From positions 3,472,001 through 3,536,000 of the forward strand of contig NZ_CP107869.1 of assembly GCF_036013645.1 (NCBI RefSeq): a DNA stretch of 64,000 nucleotides, in the 5' to 3' direction. This stretch comes from Streptomyces sp. NBC_00490 (lineage in GTDB: Bacteria; Actinomycetota; Actinomycetes; Streptomycetales; Streptomycetaceae). Under the pieces are notes generated by a model. That model searched no databases. It was not told the DNA's origin and saw only the letters and a list, made by a program, of their open reading frames with translations. Below are positions 17,396-26,598 of the stretch, piece by piece. The position numbers were made by a program, and so were the translations under genes. The stretch's first letter is position 1; each line of letters opens with the position of its first letter.

Positions 17396-17432
17396 GGGGT
17401 GGCGTGAGGTGCTCCCCACCTCACGCCACCCC
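17396..17432 (+). terminator. Terminator after the sedolisin gene
   Basis: GGGGTGGCGTGAGGTG (17396-17411) pairs perfectly with 17417-17432 around a 5-nt loop, a 16-bp stem 8 bp past the protease stop codon. There is no U tract. Confidence 0.8.
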
Positions 17433-17463
17433 ATCGCGTCGCTCTGACGATTACACTGATCCC

Positions 17464-19509
17464 GTGCCTCCACTGAACTTCTGGTCGATCTATCAGCACG
17501 GGTTCGCACGCGTGGCCGCCTGTACCGGCCACACCGTCATCGCCGACCCGCCCGCCAACGCCGAATCGGTCCTGCGGCACGCACGCCGGTGCGCCGAGGA
17601 GGGCGTCGCCGTCGCGGTCTTCCCCGAGATGGTCCTGTGCGGCTACTCCATCGAGGACCTGCTGCTCCAGGACGCGCTGCTCGACGAGGTCGAGGCGGCC
17701 CTCGCGACCGTGGTGACCGGCTCGGCCGACCTGCTGCCGATCCTCGTCGTCGGCGCCCCGCTACGGCACCGCAACCGGGTCTACAACTGCGCGGTGATCA
17801 TCCACCGCGGCCGGATCCTCGGCGTCGTGCCCAAGTCGTACCCCCCGAACTACCGCGAGTTCTACGAGCGCCGCCAGATCGCCGACGGCTCCGACGAGCG
17901 CGGCGGGACGATCCGGGTCGGCGGCGCGTCCGTACCGTTCGGCGTGGACCTGCTCTTCGAGGCGGCGGACGTCCCCGGTCTCGTGCTCTTCGCCGAGATC
18001 TGCGAGGACATGTGGGTCCCGGTGCCGCCCAGCGCGGAGGCCGCCCTCGCCGGCGCGACCCTCCTCGTCAACCTCTCCGGCAGCCCGATCACGGTCGGCC
18101 GCGCCGAGGACCGCAAGCTGCTGTGCCGCTCGGCGTCCTCCCGCTGCCTCGCCGCGTACGTCTACGCGGCGGCGGGCCTGGGCGAGTCGACCACGGACCT
18201 GTCCTGGGACGGCCAGACGATGATCTACGAGAACGGCGTCCTGCTCGCCGAGAGCGAGCGGTTCCCGCTCGGCGACACGTACGCGATCGCCGACGTGGAC
18301 CTCGACCTGCTGCGCCAGGAGCGGCAGCGGATGGGCACGTTCGACGACAACCGCCGTACCCACAGGGCCCGGACGGCCGACTTCCGGACGGTCTCCTTCG
18401 AACTCGACCCGCCCCTCACCGACCTGGGACTCCGCCGTCACCTGGAGCGCTTCCCGTTCGTGCCGGCCGACGCCGACCGTCTCGCCCAGGACTGCTACGA
18501 GGCCTACAACATCCAGGTCGAGGGGCTCCAGCAGCGCCTCGCCGCGATCGGCGGTCCGAAGGTCGTCATCGGGGTGTCCGGCGGCCTCGACTCCACGCAC
18601 GCCCTGATCGTCGCCGCCCGCGCGATGGACCGCGCGGGGCGCCCGCGCAGCGACATCCTGGCCTGGACCCTGCCCGGCTTCGCCACCAGCGACCACACCA
18701 AGGACAACGCCCACGCCCTGATGCGTTCGCTCGGTGTCACCGCGGCCGAGCTGGACATCACGCCCACCGCGCGTCTGATGCTCAAGGAGATGGGCCACCC
18801 GTTCGCCTCCGGCGAGCCGGTGTACGACGTCACCTTCGAGAACGTGCAGGCCGGCCTGCGCACCGACTACCTCTTCCGGCTCGCCAACCACCACAACGGC
18901 ATCGTGCTCGGCACCGGCGACCTGTCGGAGCTGGCGCTCGGCTGGTCCACATACGGCGTGGGCGACCAGATGAGCCACTACAACGTCAACTCCGGTGTGC
19001 CGAAGACACTGATCCAGCATCTGATCCGGTGGGTCATCAGCAGCGGCCAGTTCGACGACGGGACCGGCAAGATCCTCTCCGCGATCCTCGACACGGAGAT
19101 CAGCCCGGAACTGGTACCGGGTGAGGAGATGCAGTCCACCGAGTCCAAGATCGGCCCGTACGCCCTGCACGACTTCACCCTGTTCCACGTACTGCGCTAC
19201 GGGTTCCGACCCTCGAAGATCGCGTTCCTGACCTGGCACGCCTGGCACGACACGACCACCGGCGCCTGGCCGCCCGGCTTCCCCGAGGAGAAGCGGGGAT
19301 CCTACGACCTGGCGGAGATCCACAAATGGCTCCAGGTCTTCTGCCGCCGCTTCTTCGCGTTCGCCCAGTTCAAGCGCTCGGCGATGCCGAACGGCCCCAA
19401 GGTGTCGGCAGGCGGTTCACTGTCACCCCGAGGCGACTGGCGAGCACCATCGGACAGCTCGGCAAGGGCCTGGCTACGAGACCTGGAACGCTTCGACCTG
19501 CCGAACTGA
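17464..19509 (+). CDS. nadE: Glutamine-dependent NAD+ synthetase
   Basis: 681-residue two-domain enzyme that amidates deamido-NAD to NAD+ using glutamine. The N-terminal nitrilase-type glutaminase domain shows the Glu (VFPEM), Lys ([16 protein letters not shown]) and Cys (FAEICEDMW) triad segments. The C-terminal ATP-pyrophosphatase domain has the P-loop SGGLDS at residues 372-377 and [17 protein letters not shown]. The length matches mycobacterial NadE (~679). The GTG at 17464 has no ribosome site but a TACACT hexamer 6 bp upstream, which suggests a leaderless transcript starting at the GTG. The preceding terminator isolates it from the protease gene. Confidence 0.95.
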   Translation: MPPLNFWSIYQHGFARVAACTGHTVIADPPANAESVLRHARRCAEEGVAVAVFPEMVLCGYSIEDLLLQDALLDEVEAALATVVTGSADLLPILVVGAPLRHRNRVYNCAVIIHRGRILGVVPKSYPPNYREFYERRQIADGSDERGGTIRVGGASVPFGVDLLFEAADVPGLVLFAEICEDMWVPVPPSAEAALAGATLLVNLSGSPITVGRAEDRKLLCRSASSRCLAAYVYAAAGLGESTTDLSWDGQTMIYENGVLLAESERFPLGDTYAIADVDLDLLRQERQRMGTFDDNRRTHRARTADFRTVSFELDPPLTDLGLRRHLERFPFVPADADRLAQDCYEAYNIQVEGLQQRLAAIGGPKVVIGVSGGLDSTHALIVAARAMDRAGRPRSDILAWTLPGFATSDHTKDNAHALMRSLGVTAAELDITPTARLMLKEMGHPFASGEPVYDVTFENVQAGLRTDYLFRLANHHNGIVLGTGDLSELALGWSTYGVGDQMSHYNVNSGVPKTLIQHLIRWVISSGQFDDGTGKILSAILDTEISPELVPGEEMQSTESKIGPYALHDFTLFHVLRYGFRPSKIAFLTWHAWHDTTTGAWPPGFPEEKRGSYDLAEIHKWLQVFCRRFFAFAQFKRSAMPNGPKVSAGGSLSPRGDWRAPSDSSARAWLRDLERFDLPN

Positions 19510-19967
19510 CCTGCCTGGGCCGGCATCCGACGGCCACTGTCTGCACCCGTACGCCGACACGGCGAGGGATGGAGCGCACGGGGTCCCTGCCGTACGGGAG
19601 ACGCCCGCGCGCGGCACCCCCCGCCCGGGCAAGCCCGGGACGCACCCGCACCGACACACCGCGTCCCGAGACAGGACGGCCCCGCACCGCCGCACCGGCC
19701 CCCAGACAGGACGGGCCCGCACCGCCGCACCGCCCCCAGACGGGACGGGCCCGCGCCTGCGCAACGGCGAGAAGGGGACGTACCGGGGGGTGTCCGCCCG
19801 CAGCGTCGGGCGACCGACCAAGAGCACATCCCCAACCCACAGCACCGCCCGACCGAGGACGGACACCCCCCGGTGCGGCACCGACCCACAACCGGACCGG
19901 CATGCGCGACGCACGCCCCCACCGAAGCCGCCACAGGCCGCCGCAGGCATACGACCCGCGCCCGCAC
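19510..19967. repeat. 458-bp intergenic region with a 35-bp tandem repeat
   Basis: No gene seen. Between convergent nadE and an MFS gene, a 35-bp unit beginning AGACAGGACGG (19669-19703) is repeated as 34 bp at 19704-19737, with a partial, more diverged third copy from 19738. The remainder is C-rich low-complexity sequence that leaves several frames open by chance. Confidence 0.55.
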
Positions 19968-21194
19968 TCAGACCCGCACAGCCTCCCCCCGCTCAGGCAG
20001 GTGAGACGCAACCACCCGCTCCCGCCCACTCCCCGACACAACCACCCGCCGCCGATCCACGACAGAGGCGACCCCAGCCACGCCCAGCCCCAACACAGCG
20101 AGCACCGCACCCGCGACCGCCGGAGACGTCACCCCGAACCCCGCGGCCAACGCGAGCCCCCCGATCCACGCACCCCCGGCGTTCGCGAGGTTGAAGGCGG
20201 CCTGATTGGCGGACGAGGCCAAGGACGGCGCCGCCGAGGCCTTCTCCATGACCATCAGCTGCAGCGGCGACCCCGTGACAAAGGCGGCCACACCGAGCAG
20301 CACCACGGCCACCCCGGCACTCCACTGCGCACCCATCAGAACCGGGAACAGAGCGAGCACCACAACCAGCGAGACCAGCCCCCCGAACAACGTCCCCCGC
20401 AGAGCGTGATCGGCCAGCCGCCCGCCCACGAGGTTCCCCACCGTCGCCCCGACCCCGAACAGCGCGAGCAGCAGCGTCACACTCCCGTCGGCGAACCCGG
20501 CGGAGTCGGTGAGCATCGGCGTGACGTAGCTGTACGCGGCGAACAGCGCCCCGAAGCCCGCGACGGTCGTACCGAGCGCCAGCCAGACGGGCAGCGACTT
20601 CAGCGCCGCGAGCTCACCACGCAGCCCGGCACCGGAGCCCGCGACCACCCGGTCGTGCGGGATCAGCGAGGCGAGGGCCGCGATCGCGGCCAGCCCGATC
20701 GCGCTGACACCGAGGAACGTAGCCCGCCACCCGAGGTGCTGCCCCATGAGCGTGGCGACGGGCACGCCGGCGACGTTGGCGACGGTGAGCCCGAGGAACA
20801 TCAGGGACACGGACCGCGCCTTGCGCTCGGGCGCGACCATGCTCGTGGCGACGACGGCACCGACACCGAAGAAGGCACCGTGCGGCAGACCGCTCAGGAA
20901 CCGGGCGGCGAGCAGCCAGTGGTAGTCGGCGGCGAAGGCGGAGGCCGCGTTGCCGACGATGAACAGCGCCATCAGCCCGATCAGGACCGTACGACGGGGC
21001 ATCCGGGCGGTCACGGCGGCCAGCAGCGGGGCGCCGATGACGACACCCAGGGCGTACGCCGAGACGAGGTGCCCGGCGGTGGGGATGGCGATGTGGAGAT
21101 CGTCCGCGACCTCGGGCAGCAGCCCCATCATCACGAACTCGGTGGTGCCGATGCCGAAGGCGCCGACGGCCAGGGCTAGCAGGGCCAGGGGCAT
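19968..21194 (-). CDS. MFS transporter (AraJ/CynX-like DHA1 family)
   Basis: 408-residue major facilitator with 12 predicted helices. The start (MPLALLALAVGAFGIGTTEFVMMGLLPEVADDLHI) is typical of the AraJ/YdhP branch of DHA1 exporters, and the loop 2-3 motif appears as ARMPRRTVLIG. These proteins export sugars, nucleosides or drugs; the substrate is unknown. The ATG at 21194 begins at the first helix; the ribosome site is weak (GAAAGG, about 12 nt away). The cytoplasmic C-terminus is basic and ends in repeat-rich DNA. No linked regulator is adjacent. Confidence 0.86.
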   Translation of the reverse strand: MPLALLALAVGAFGIGTTEFVMMGLLPEVADDLHIAIPTAGHLVSAYALGVVIGAPLLAAVTARMPRRTVLIGLMALFIVGNAASAFAADYHWLLAARFLSGLPHGAFFGVGAVVATSMVAPERKARSVSLMFLGLTVANVAGVPVATLMGQHLGWRATFLGVSAIGLAAIAALASLIPHDRVVAGSGAGLRGELAALKSLPVWLALGTTVAGFGALFAAYSYVTPMLTDSAGFADGSVTLLLALFGVGATVGNLVGGRLADHALRGTLFGGLVSLVVVLALFPVLMGAQWSAGVAVVLLGVAAFVTGSPLQLMVMEKASAAPSLASSANQAAFNLANAGGAWIGGLALAAGFGVTSPAVAGAVLAVLGLGVAGVASVVDRRRVVVSGSGRERVVASHLPERGEAVRV

Positions 21195-21280
21195 GACGTG
21201 CCTGTGCCTTTCGAAGGTAGTTCCGCGGTGCTTATGTTCACCAGCGGAACAAAGCCTCTCGGGCTCAGTATTCCATGCGG

Positions 21281-22330
21281 TCAGGAAGAGGTGTCGACCT
21301 TCACACGCGCGGCCAGCGGAAGGTGGTCGCTCCCCGTCTCCGGCAGCGTCCACGAGCTCTCCGGCTCGACCCCCTTCACCAGGATCTGGTCGATCCGCGC
21401 CATCGGGAACGACGCCGGCCAGCTGAACCCGAACCCGCTGCCGGCCGCGCCCTGCGTGGAGCGCATCTGGGAGGTGACGGCATTCAGGGCGCGGTCGTTC
21501 ATCGTGCCGTTGAGGTCGCCGAGCAGCACGATCCGCTGCAACGGCTCGTCGGCGATGGCCTCACCGAGCGCGTCGGCGCTCTTGTCGCGCTGCCGGGCCG
21601 TGAACCCGGCCTCCATCTTCACGCGGACCGACGGCAGATGGGCGACGTAGACCGCGAGCTGCCCCTCGGGCGTGGCCACCGTGGCGCGCATGGCGCGCGT
21701 CCAGCCCAGCTTGATGTCGACGGGCCCGACACCGGTCAGCGGGTACTTGCTCCACAGCCCGACGGTGCCCTGCACCGAGTGGTACTTGTACGTCGCCGCC
21801 AGCGCCTTCTCGTACGTCGGCACCGCTCCCGCGGTCAGCTCCTCCAGCGCCACCACGTCCGCCCCGGACGCGGCCACGTCACGGGCGGTGCCGGACGGGT
21901 CGGGGTTGTCGGCGTTGACGTTGTGCGTGGCCACCGTGAGGTCGCCGCCGGAGCCGGTCTTGTCGGTGAGCAGACCGCCGAAGAGGTTCAGCCAGACGAT
22001 CGCCGGGAGCAGCACGGCGACCAGGGCGGTCACCGACTTGCGTACGACGCCGAGGACCAGCAGGACCGGCACGAAGAGGCCCAGCCAGGGCAGGAAGGTC
22101 TCGATCAGGCTGCCGAGGTTGCCGATGCGGTTGGGGATGCGCGAGTGCACCAGCATCACCAGCGCGAGGACCAGCGCCAGCGCGGCGACGACCAGGCCGC
22201 GGCGCCAGATTCTCGGGTCGCCCCGCCATCCGGTGAGCAGCCGGTCGAGCAGGCGCCGGAACCTGGAGCTCTGGCGCTCGGGTCCCGAGCCACCGTTGTC
22301 CGTCTCCTCCATGTACGCCTGCTGCGCCAT
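21281..22330 (-). CDS. Membrane-anchored endonuclease/exonuclease/phosphatase-family protein
   Basis: 349 residues. The N-terminal ~130 residues hold three hydrophobic helices (LVVAALALVLALVMLV, FLPWLGLFVPVLLVLGVV, VTALVAVLLPAIVWLNLFGGLL), followed by an exported EEP domain: THNVNADN (Asn), VVALEELT (Glu), HLPSVRV, LLGDLNGT (Asp/Asn) and GSDHLPLAARV (Asp-His). These are the metal-binding and catalytic positions of DNase I-like phosphodiesterases. The substrate could be a phospholipid, a polyphosphate ester or extracellular nucleic acid. ATG 22330 is chosen; an in-frame alternative lies 5 codons upstream. Confidence 0.83.
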   Translation of the reverse strand: MAQQAYMEETDNGGSGPERQSSRFRRLLDRLLTGWRGDPRIWRRGLVVAALALVLALVMLVHSRIPNRIGNLGSLIETFLPWLGLFVPVLLVLGVVRKSVTALVAVLLPAIVWLNLFGGLLTDKTGSGGDLTVATHNVNADNPDPSGTARDVAASGADVVALEELTAGAVPTYEKALAATYKYHSVQGTVGLWSKYPLTGVGPVDIKLGWTRAMRATVATPEGQLAVYVAHLPSVRVKMEAGFTARQRDKSADALGEAIADEPLQRIVLLGDLNGTMNDRALNAVTSQMRSTQGAAGSGFGFSWPASFPMARIDQILVKGVEPESSWTLPETGSDHLPLAARVKVDTSS

Positions 22331-22517
22331 ACCGCGTCGCCTCACTGACCGCCGTGCATCCGTCCGTCCCCCCGTGTCTCAAGACCCTAGGGGATGATCG
22401 GTTCCGTTCTCGCCGTCCGATGACGGCCGTACCCGTACGAGCACGAACAAGTCGGTGCCGTCAGTTCCGCACACGAAGGCAGAAAGCGCCCTCTGTGACG
22501 AAACGCGCACAGTAGGG

Positions 22518-23189
22518 CTACGACGCAGTCGAACTGACGGTCGGTGAGCTGACGGGCCGTAGGTCCTCCGGGTCGAAGGGGCTCAGTCCTTCGAGGATCG
22601 TGTCGACGATCTGTTCGGACAGACCGTCCGGGAGGTCGGCGTCGGGGCGCATGACGGAACGCAGCAACATGGGGCCGACGAAGATGTCGTTGAGCAGTTC
22701 GATGTCGACGTCCGCGCGCAGTTCGCCGTTCACCTGCCCCCGCAGCAGGACCTCCATCCCGAGCCTGCGCCGGGGCGCGATGACGAGGTTGTGGTACGCC
22801 TCCCAGAGCTTCGGGCTGCTCTTCATCTGGGCGTGCACGTTGTGCAGGATCACCGAGGAACGGCTGACCAGTCCGCGCTGCCGCAGCGACTCCAGGAGGA
22901 CGACGAGGTCGTCGCGCATGGAGGTGCCGGGGAGTTCGGGATCCGGGGGTTCGGCGCTGCGGACGACATCGACGAAGAGCTCCTCCTTGCCGCTCCACCG
23001 GCGGTAGATGGTCGCCTTCCCGACGCCGGCGGTACGGGCGATGCGCTCGATGGACAGCTCCGCGAGCGGCACGCCCTCCTCCAGCAGCTTCATCACACCC
23101 TCGACGATGGCATGCTCCACGGCCTCGCTGCGGGGCCGGCCCCGCACGGGGCCCGCTTGCCGGGGCTGACCTTCGGCGAGGCTGCTCAC
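22518..23189 (-). CDS. TetR-family transcriptional regulator
   Basis: 223-residue TetR-type repressor. The N-terminal HTH is clear (ELSIERIARTAGVGKATIYRRWSGKEELFVDVV), followed by a TetR C-terminal helical ligand domain. The GTG at 23189 has AGAAGGGA upstream and the N-terminus MSSLAEGQPRQAGPVRGRPRSEA is normal; the frame is open further upstream but only as GC-rich filler. It lies downstream of, and on the same strand as, a drug-type MFS exporter, making it the probable repressor of that exporter. A candidate operator lies upstream of the exporter. Confidence 0.88.
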   Translation of the reverse strand: MSSLAEGQPRQAGPVRGRPRSEAVEHAIVEGVMKLLEEGVPLAELSIERIARTAGVGKATIYRRWSGKEELFVDVVRSAEPPDPELPGTSMRDDLVVLLESLRQRGLVSRSSVILHNVHAQMKSSPKLWEAYHNLVIAPRRRLGMEVLLRGQVNGELRADVDIELLNDIFVGPMLLRSVMRPDADLPDGLSEQIVDTILEGLSPFDPEDLRPVSSPTVSSTAS

Positions 23190-23583
23190 GTCGCTGGATC
23201 CCTTCTGTGTCCTGGGACGATTGTCCCCCGCCGGAGGCCGCACCGGGGAGCCGGCAAGACCCGCACCTGCCGGGCCCCCGGGACCGCGACCGGGAACGAC
23301 GACCCGGAGGCGAGCCCCCGGAGGCCGCATCCGGAACTCGCCGGGACCGCTCGGGAGCCCCCGGGGCGGCGTCTGTGAGCGGTACCGGGGCATCGCCGGA
23401 GGCCGCACCTGGCGGACCGCTGAGGCAGTGGCCGGATGCCGGTGGGAGGGCGCCGCCCCGACGGAACCCTTCCCGGACCGCCGGGCCGCGTCAGCCCCCT
23501 CCGCGAGCCGGCGCGGGCTGCGCCGGAGCCGCTCCCGCAGTGGCGACCCGGGATCCCGCAGGGGTGTGGTCGCATGTCGCCCC
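23190..23583. other. 394-bp gap between the MFS exporter and TetR genes
   Basis: No gene seen. It is very GC-rich and contains the motif CCGGAGGCCGCA three times (about 23233, 23319 and 23398), spaced roughly 80 bp apart, so it looks like decayed repeat sequence. The TetR promoter should be within it. Confidence 0.4.
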
Positions 23584-25179
23584 CTACTCCGCCGCCACCA
23601 ACTTCCGCCCCTCCTCGTCCTTCTGGGCGGTCGGCGGCCTGCCCGGCAGGAACACGGCGACCACGATCGCGCCGACCACCGCGACGCCCGCTCCCCACAG
23701 GGCGGTGACGTGCATGGCGTGGAGGAAGGCGTCGTGGGCGGGGACGATGAGCGCGTCACCCCGGGGGCCGAGCTTGTCGGCGACGCCGAGGGTGGCCTCG
23801 ATGGACTCGCCCGCGGTGTGGCGCAGCCCGGCCGGCAGGAGGCCGAGCTTGTCCTCGATGCCGTTGCGGTACGCCGTGGACAGCACCGAGCCGAGGACGG
23901 CGATACCGAGGGCGCCGCCGAGCTGGCGGAAGGTGTTGCTGAGGGCGGAGGCGGAGCCGGCCTTCTCGCGGGGCAGGGCCTGCATGATGACGACGCTCAC
24001 CGGGGTCATGATGTGCGCCATGCCGGCACCCATCAGGAAGAACACGACCTCCAGGATCCAGATCGGCGTGTCCGCCTCGAACCCGGCGAACGCGGCGAGC
24101 GTCGCGGCGATGACGAGCAGCCCGGCCGTGGTGGTGGCCTTGTTGCCGAACCGGTCGACGACGAGCCGGGCCCGCGGCGCGAAGATCATCTGGGCGGCGG
24201 CCAGTGGCAGCATCAGCAGACCGGTCTGCAGCGGCGAGTACCCGCGCACGCTCTGGGTGTAGAACACCGAGAAGAAGGTCACGCCCATCAGCGCGAAGAA
24301 GACCAGCGCGATGGCGGCGATCGCGGCGGAGAAGACCTTGTTCTTGAAGTACGTCACGTCGATGGACGGATGGTCGCTGCGCTTCTCGAAGACGACGAAG
24401 GCGACGAGTACGGCGAGACCCGCGCCGATCGTCGACAGCACCGTCGCGTCCGTGAAGTCCGCGAGCTGGCCGCCCTTGATGATGCCGTAGACCAGCAGGA
24501 CCAGGCCCACGACGGACAGCACGACACCGATGGGGTCGATACGGCCGGGGTTCGGGTCCCGGGAGTCGGGCACGAGCCAGATCATCAGCGCGAGGGCGAC
24601 GAGCACGATCGGCACGTTGATGAGGAAGACGGACCCCCACCAGAAGTGGTCCAGCAGCACACCGCCGGTGATCGGTCCGATGGCGATGGCGAGCCCGACA
24701 CCACCGGCCCAGATACCGATGGCCTTGGGCTGCTCCTCGCGCTCGAAGACGTTCATGAGCACCGCGAGCGTGGCCGGCATCACGAAGGCGGCGCCGAGGC
24801 CCATCACCGCGCGGAACGCGATCAGCTCGGTCGGCGACCCGGCGGTGGCGGCGAGGGCGGACCCGAGGCCGAAGACGGTGAGCCCGCCGAGGAGCACCCT
24901 CTTGCGTCCGAGCCGGTCCCCCAGCAGACCGGCGCTGAAGAGGAGCCCCGCGAAGACGAGGGTGTAGGAGTTGATCGCCCACTCCAGCTCGCTCTGGGTG
25001 GCGCCCAGGCCGGTGGGGGCGGGGGTCGAGATCGTCTTGATCGCGACGTTCAGGATCGAGTTGTCGAGCACCACGATCAACAGGCTCAGCATCAGCACGC
25101 CGAGGATCGCCCAGCGGCGCCGGTGCACGGCTTCCGGGATGCGGGAGCCGGGGAGGGCAGGGTCGGCAGGAGAAGTCAT
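23584..25179 (-). CDS. DHA2-family MFS multidrug efflux transporter (EmrB/QacA-like)
   Basis: 531-residue, 14-helix drug:proton antiporter. Hallmarks are [14 protein letters not shown] (motif D1 of the DHA2 family, helix 1), [36 protein letters not shown] (motif A) and [19 protein letters not shown] with [17 protein letters not shown] (motif C, marking exporters). The drug is unknown. ATG 25179 has CAGGAGAAG just upstream; a start 11 codons earlier would fall in the operator region. A TetR gene lies downstream on the same strand. Confidence 0.9.
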   Translation of the reverse strand: MTSPADPALPGSRIPEAVHRRRWAILGVLMLSLLIVVLDNSILNVAIKTISTPAPTGLGATQSELEWAINSYTLVFAGLLFSAGLLGDRLGRKRVLLGGLTVFGLGSALAATAGSPTELIAFRAVMGLGAAFVMPATLAVLMNVFEREEQPKAIGIWAGGVGLAIAIGPITGGVLLDHFWWGSVFLINVPIVLVALALMIWLVPDSRDPNPGRIDPIGVVLSVVGLVLLVYGIIKGGQLADFTDATVLSTIGAGLAVLVAFVVFEKRSDHPSIDVTYFKNKVFSAAIAAIALVFFALMGVTFFSVFYTQSVRGYSPLQTGLLMLPLAAAQMIFAPRARLVVDRFGNKATTTAGLLVIAATLAAFAGFEADTPIWILEVVFFLMGAGMAHIMTPVSVVIMQALPREKAGSASALSNTFRQLGGALGIAVLGSVLSTAYRNGIEDKLGLLPAGLRHTAGESIEATLGVADKLGPRGDALIVPAHDAFLHAMHVTALWGAGVAVVGAIVVAVFLPGRPPTAQKDEEGRKLVAAE

Positions 25180-25202
25180 ACGACCGACCCTAGACCTATT
25201 TC

Positions 25203-25223
25203 GATACGGCACCGTCTCGTATC
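25203..25223. promoter_or_regulatory. Candidate TetR operator upstream of the DHA2 exporter
   Basis: GATACG (25203-25208) and CGTATC (25218-25223) form an inverted repeat, and ACGGCACCGT within it is a second nested dyad. It lies 24 bp upstream of the exporter start in an AT-richer promoter segment. It is a likely site for the TetR repressor encoded at 22518-23189. Confidence 0.5.
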
Positions 25224-25397
25224 GGAATTCTTTACGGAGACCTTAAGAACAGCCCTAGGCCCCCGGACGTACGTCGCTGGAGGCGTGACCCAAGTCCCGC
25301 GCCCCCCCTCTGGCCGAGCGTGACACGAAGTGCCACCATGGAGGTGATCCGGGGACGCCGTGAGGGCGCCTCGAGATGACGTGTGAGGAGCAGTTCC

Positions 25398-26264
25398 ATG
25401 ACGCAGCTCTCGGCTGCCCAGACAAAGCCCTCCGACGGCAGCAAGGCGCTGTACGGGGGGAAGGGCACACGCCGTATCACTGTTCGCGACATCGCTCTCG
25501 CCAAGGAGCGGGGCGAGAAGTGGCCCATGCTCACCGCGTACGACGCGATGACCGCGTCCGTCTTCGACGAGGCCGGCATCCCGGTCATGCTCGTCGGCGA
25601 CTCCGCGGGCAACTGCCACCTCGGGTACGAGTCGACCGTGCCCGTCACCCTCGACCAGATGACGATGCTCTCGGCGGCCGTGGTCCGCGGCACCTCCCGT
25701 GCCCTGATCGTCGCCGACCTCCCCTTCGGCTCGTACCAGGAGGGCCCCGTACAGGCGCTCCGGTCCGCCACCCGGCTGATCAAGGACGCCGGAGTCGGCG
25801 CGGTCAAGCTGGAGGGCGGCGAGCGGTCCTACGAGCAGATCCGGCTGCTGGTCGAGGCCGGCATCCCGGTGATGGCGCACATCGGTCTGACCCCGCAGTC
25901 CGTCAACGCCATGGGCTACCGCGTCCAGGGCCGTGGCGAGGAGGCGGCCGCGCAGTTGCTGCGCGACGCGAAGGCCGTGCAGGACGCGGGCGCGTTCGCG
26001 GTCGTCCTCGAACTGGTCCCCGCCGAGCTGGCCGCCGAGGTGACCCGGTCGCTGCACATCCCGACCGTCGGTATCGGTGCCGGGGCGGAGACGGACGCGC
26101 AGGTCCTGGTGTGGACGGACATGCTGGGTCTGACCCCCGGGCGGGTCCCGAAGTTCGTGAAGCAGTACGCCGACCTGCGCGAGGTCATGGGCAACGCGGC
26201 GAAGGCGTTCGCGGAGGACGTGGTGGGAGGCACCTTCCCGCTGGAGGAGCACAGCGTCCACTAG
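25398..26264 (+). CDS. panB: 3-methyl-2-oxobutanoate hydroxymethyltransferase
   Basis: 288-residue ketopantoate hydroxymethyltransferase, the first step of pantothenate and coenzyme A synthesis (methylene-tetrahydrofolate plus 2-oxoisovalerate). It is a TIM-barrel enzyme with family signatures LTAYDAMTASVFDEAGIPVMLVGDSAGN, DLPFGSYQ, VKLEGGE, MAHIGLTPQSVNAMGGYR-like sequence, and LELVPAELA (the catalytic Glu region). The ATG at 25398 has GAGGAG 8 nt upstream. It is not next to panC or panD here. A 14-bp-stem terminator follows immediately. Confidence 0.96.
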   Translation: MTQLSAAQTKPSDGSKALYGGKGTRRITVRDIALAKERGEKWPMLTAYDAMTASVFDEAGIPVMLVGDSAGNCHLGYESTVPVTLDQMTMLSAAVVRGTSRALIVADLPFGSYQEGPVQALRSATRLIKDAGVGAVKLEGGERSYEQIRLLVEAGIPVMAHIGLTPQSVNAMGYRVQGRGEEAAAQLLRDAKAVQDAGAFAVVLELVPAELAAEVTRSLHIPTVGIGAGAETDAQVLVWTDMLGLTPGRVPKFVKQYADLREVMGNAAKAFAEDVVGGTFPLEEHSVH

Positions 26265-26281
26265 AGCCACTGTGGCACCAG

Positions 26282-26319
26282 GGCAGCCCCGCCGATCTTC
26301 CCCCGTCGGCGGGGCTGCC
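26282..26319 (+). terminator. panB terminator
   Basis: GGCAGCCCCGCCGA (26282-26295) pairs perfectly with 26306-26319 around a 10-nt loop, followed by GCCGTTTTCC. It is a strong intrinsic terminator 17 bp after the panB stop codon. Confidence 0.85.
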
Positions 26320-26327
26320 GCCGTTTT

Positions 26328-26522
26328 CCTCGCCCCCGCCGCCCCTACCCATTCCCATCCCCAGGGGGCTCCGCCCCCTGGACCCCCGCTCCTCAAACGC
26401 CGGAGGGGCTGAGAAACCCAGCCCGTCCGGCGTTTGAGGACGAGGCCCTTTCGGGGCCGAAGCAGGGGTCTGGGGGGCGCAGCCCCCAGGGACGGGACGG
26501 GTAGGGGCGGCGGGGGCGAGGA
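26328..26522. repeat. Long-armed palindromic intergenic repeat, copy A
   Basis: The outer arms CCTCGCCCCCGCCGCCCC... (26328-26350) and their complement (26500-26522) pair perfectly over 23 bp. Inside are further nested dyads, including AGGGGGCTCCGCCCCCT and CTCCTCAAACGCCGG versus CCGGCGTTTGAGGA. A second copy lies at 48961-49172 with the same arms and a different, longer centre. It is a known type of Streptomyces intergenic repeat; no gene is inside. Confidence 0.75.
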
Positions 26523-26527
26523 CCGCT

Positions 26528-26575
26528 TGTCGGGTGGCTGTCGGTGGTGTCGGTGACTTGTCGGTGGTCTGTCGG
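26528..26575. promoter_or_regulatory. Five phased TGTCGG direct repeats upstream of the ABC exporter
   Basis: TGTCGG starts at 26528, 26539, 26548, 26559 and 26570, that is at steps of 11, 9, 11 and 11 bp, all on one face of the helix, ending 23 bp before the exporter start codon. Hexamer or heptamer direct repeats at 11-bp period just before the -10 region are the hallmark of SARP regulator sites, and a SARP-type gene is the convergent neighbour. There is no ribosome site for the exporter ATP-binding gene, so transcription may be leaderless. Confidence 0.5.
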
Positions 26576-26598
26576 TCGGGGCTGGCACCGTCTTCCCC

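Noticed and set aside
19302..19967. Arg/Cys-rich protein on the minus strand between nadE and the MFS gene
   Set aside because: Low-complexity, runs antisense into nadE, and encoded by tandem repeats.
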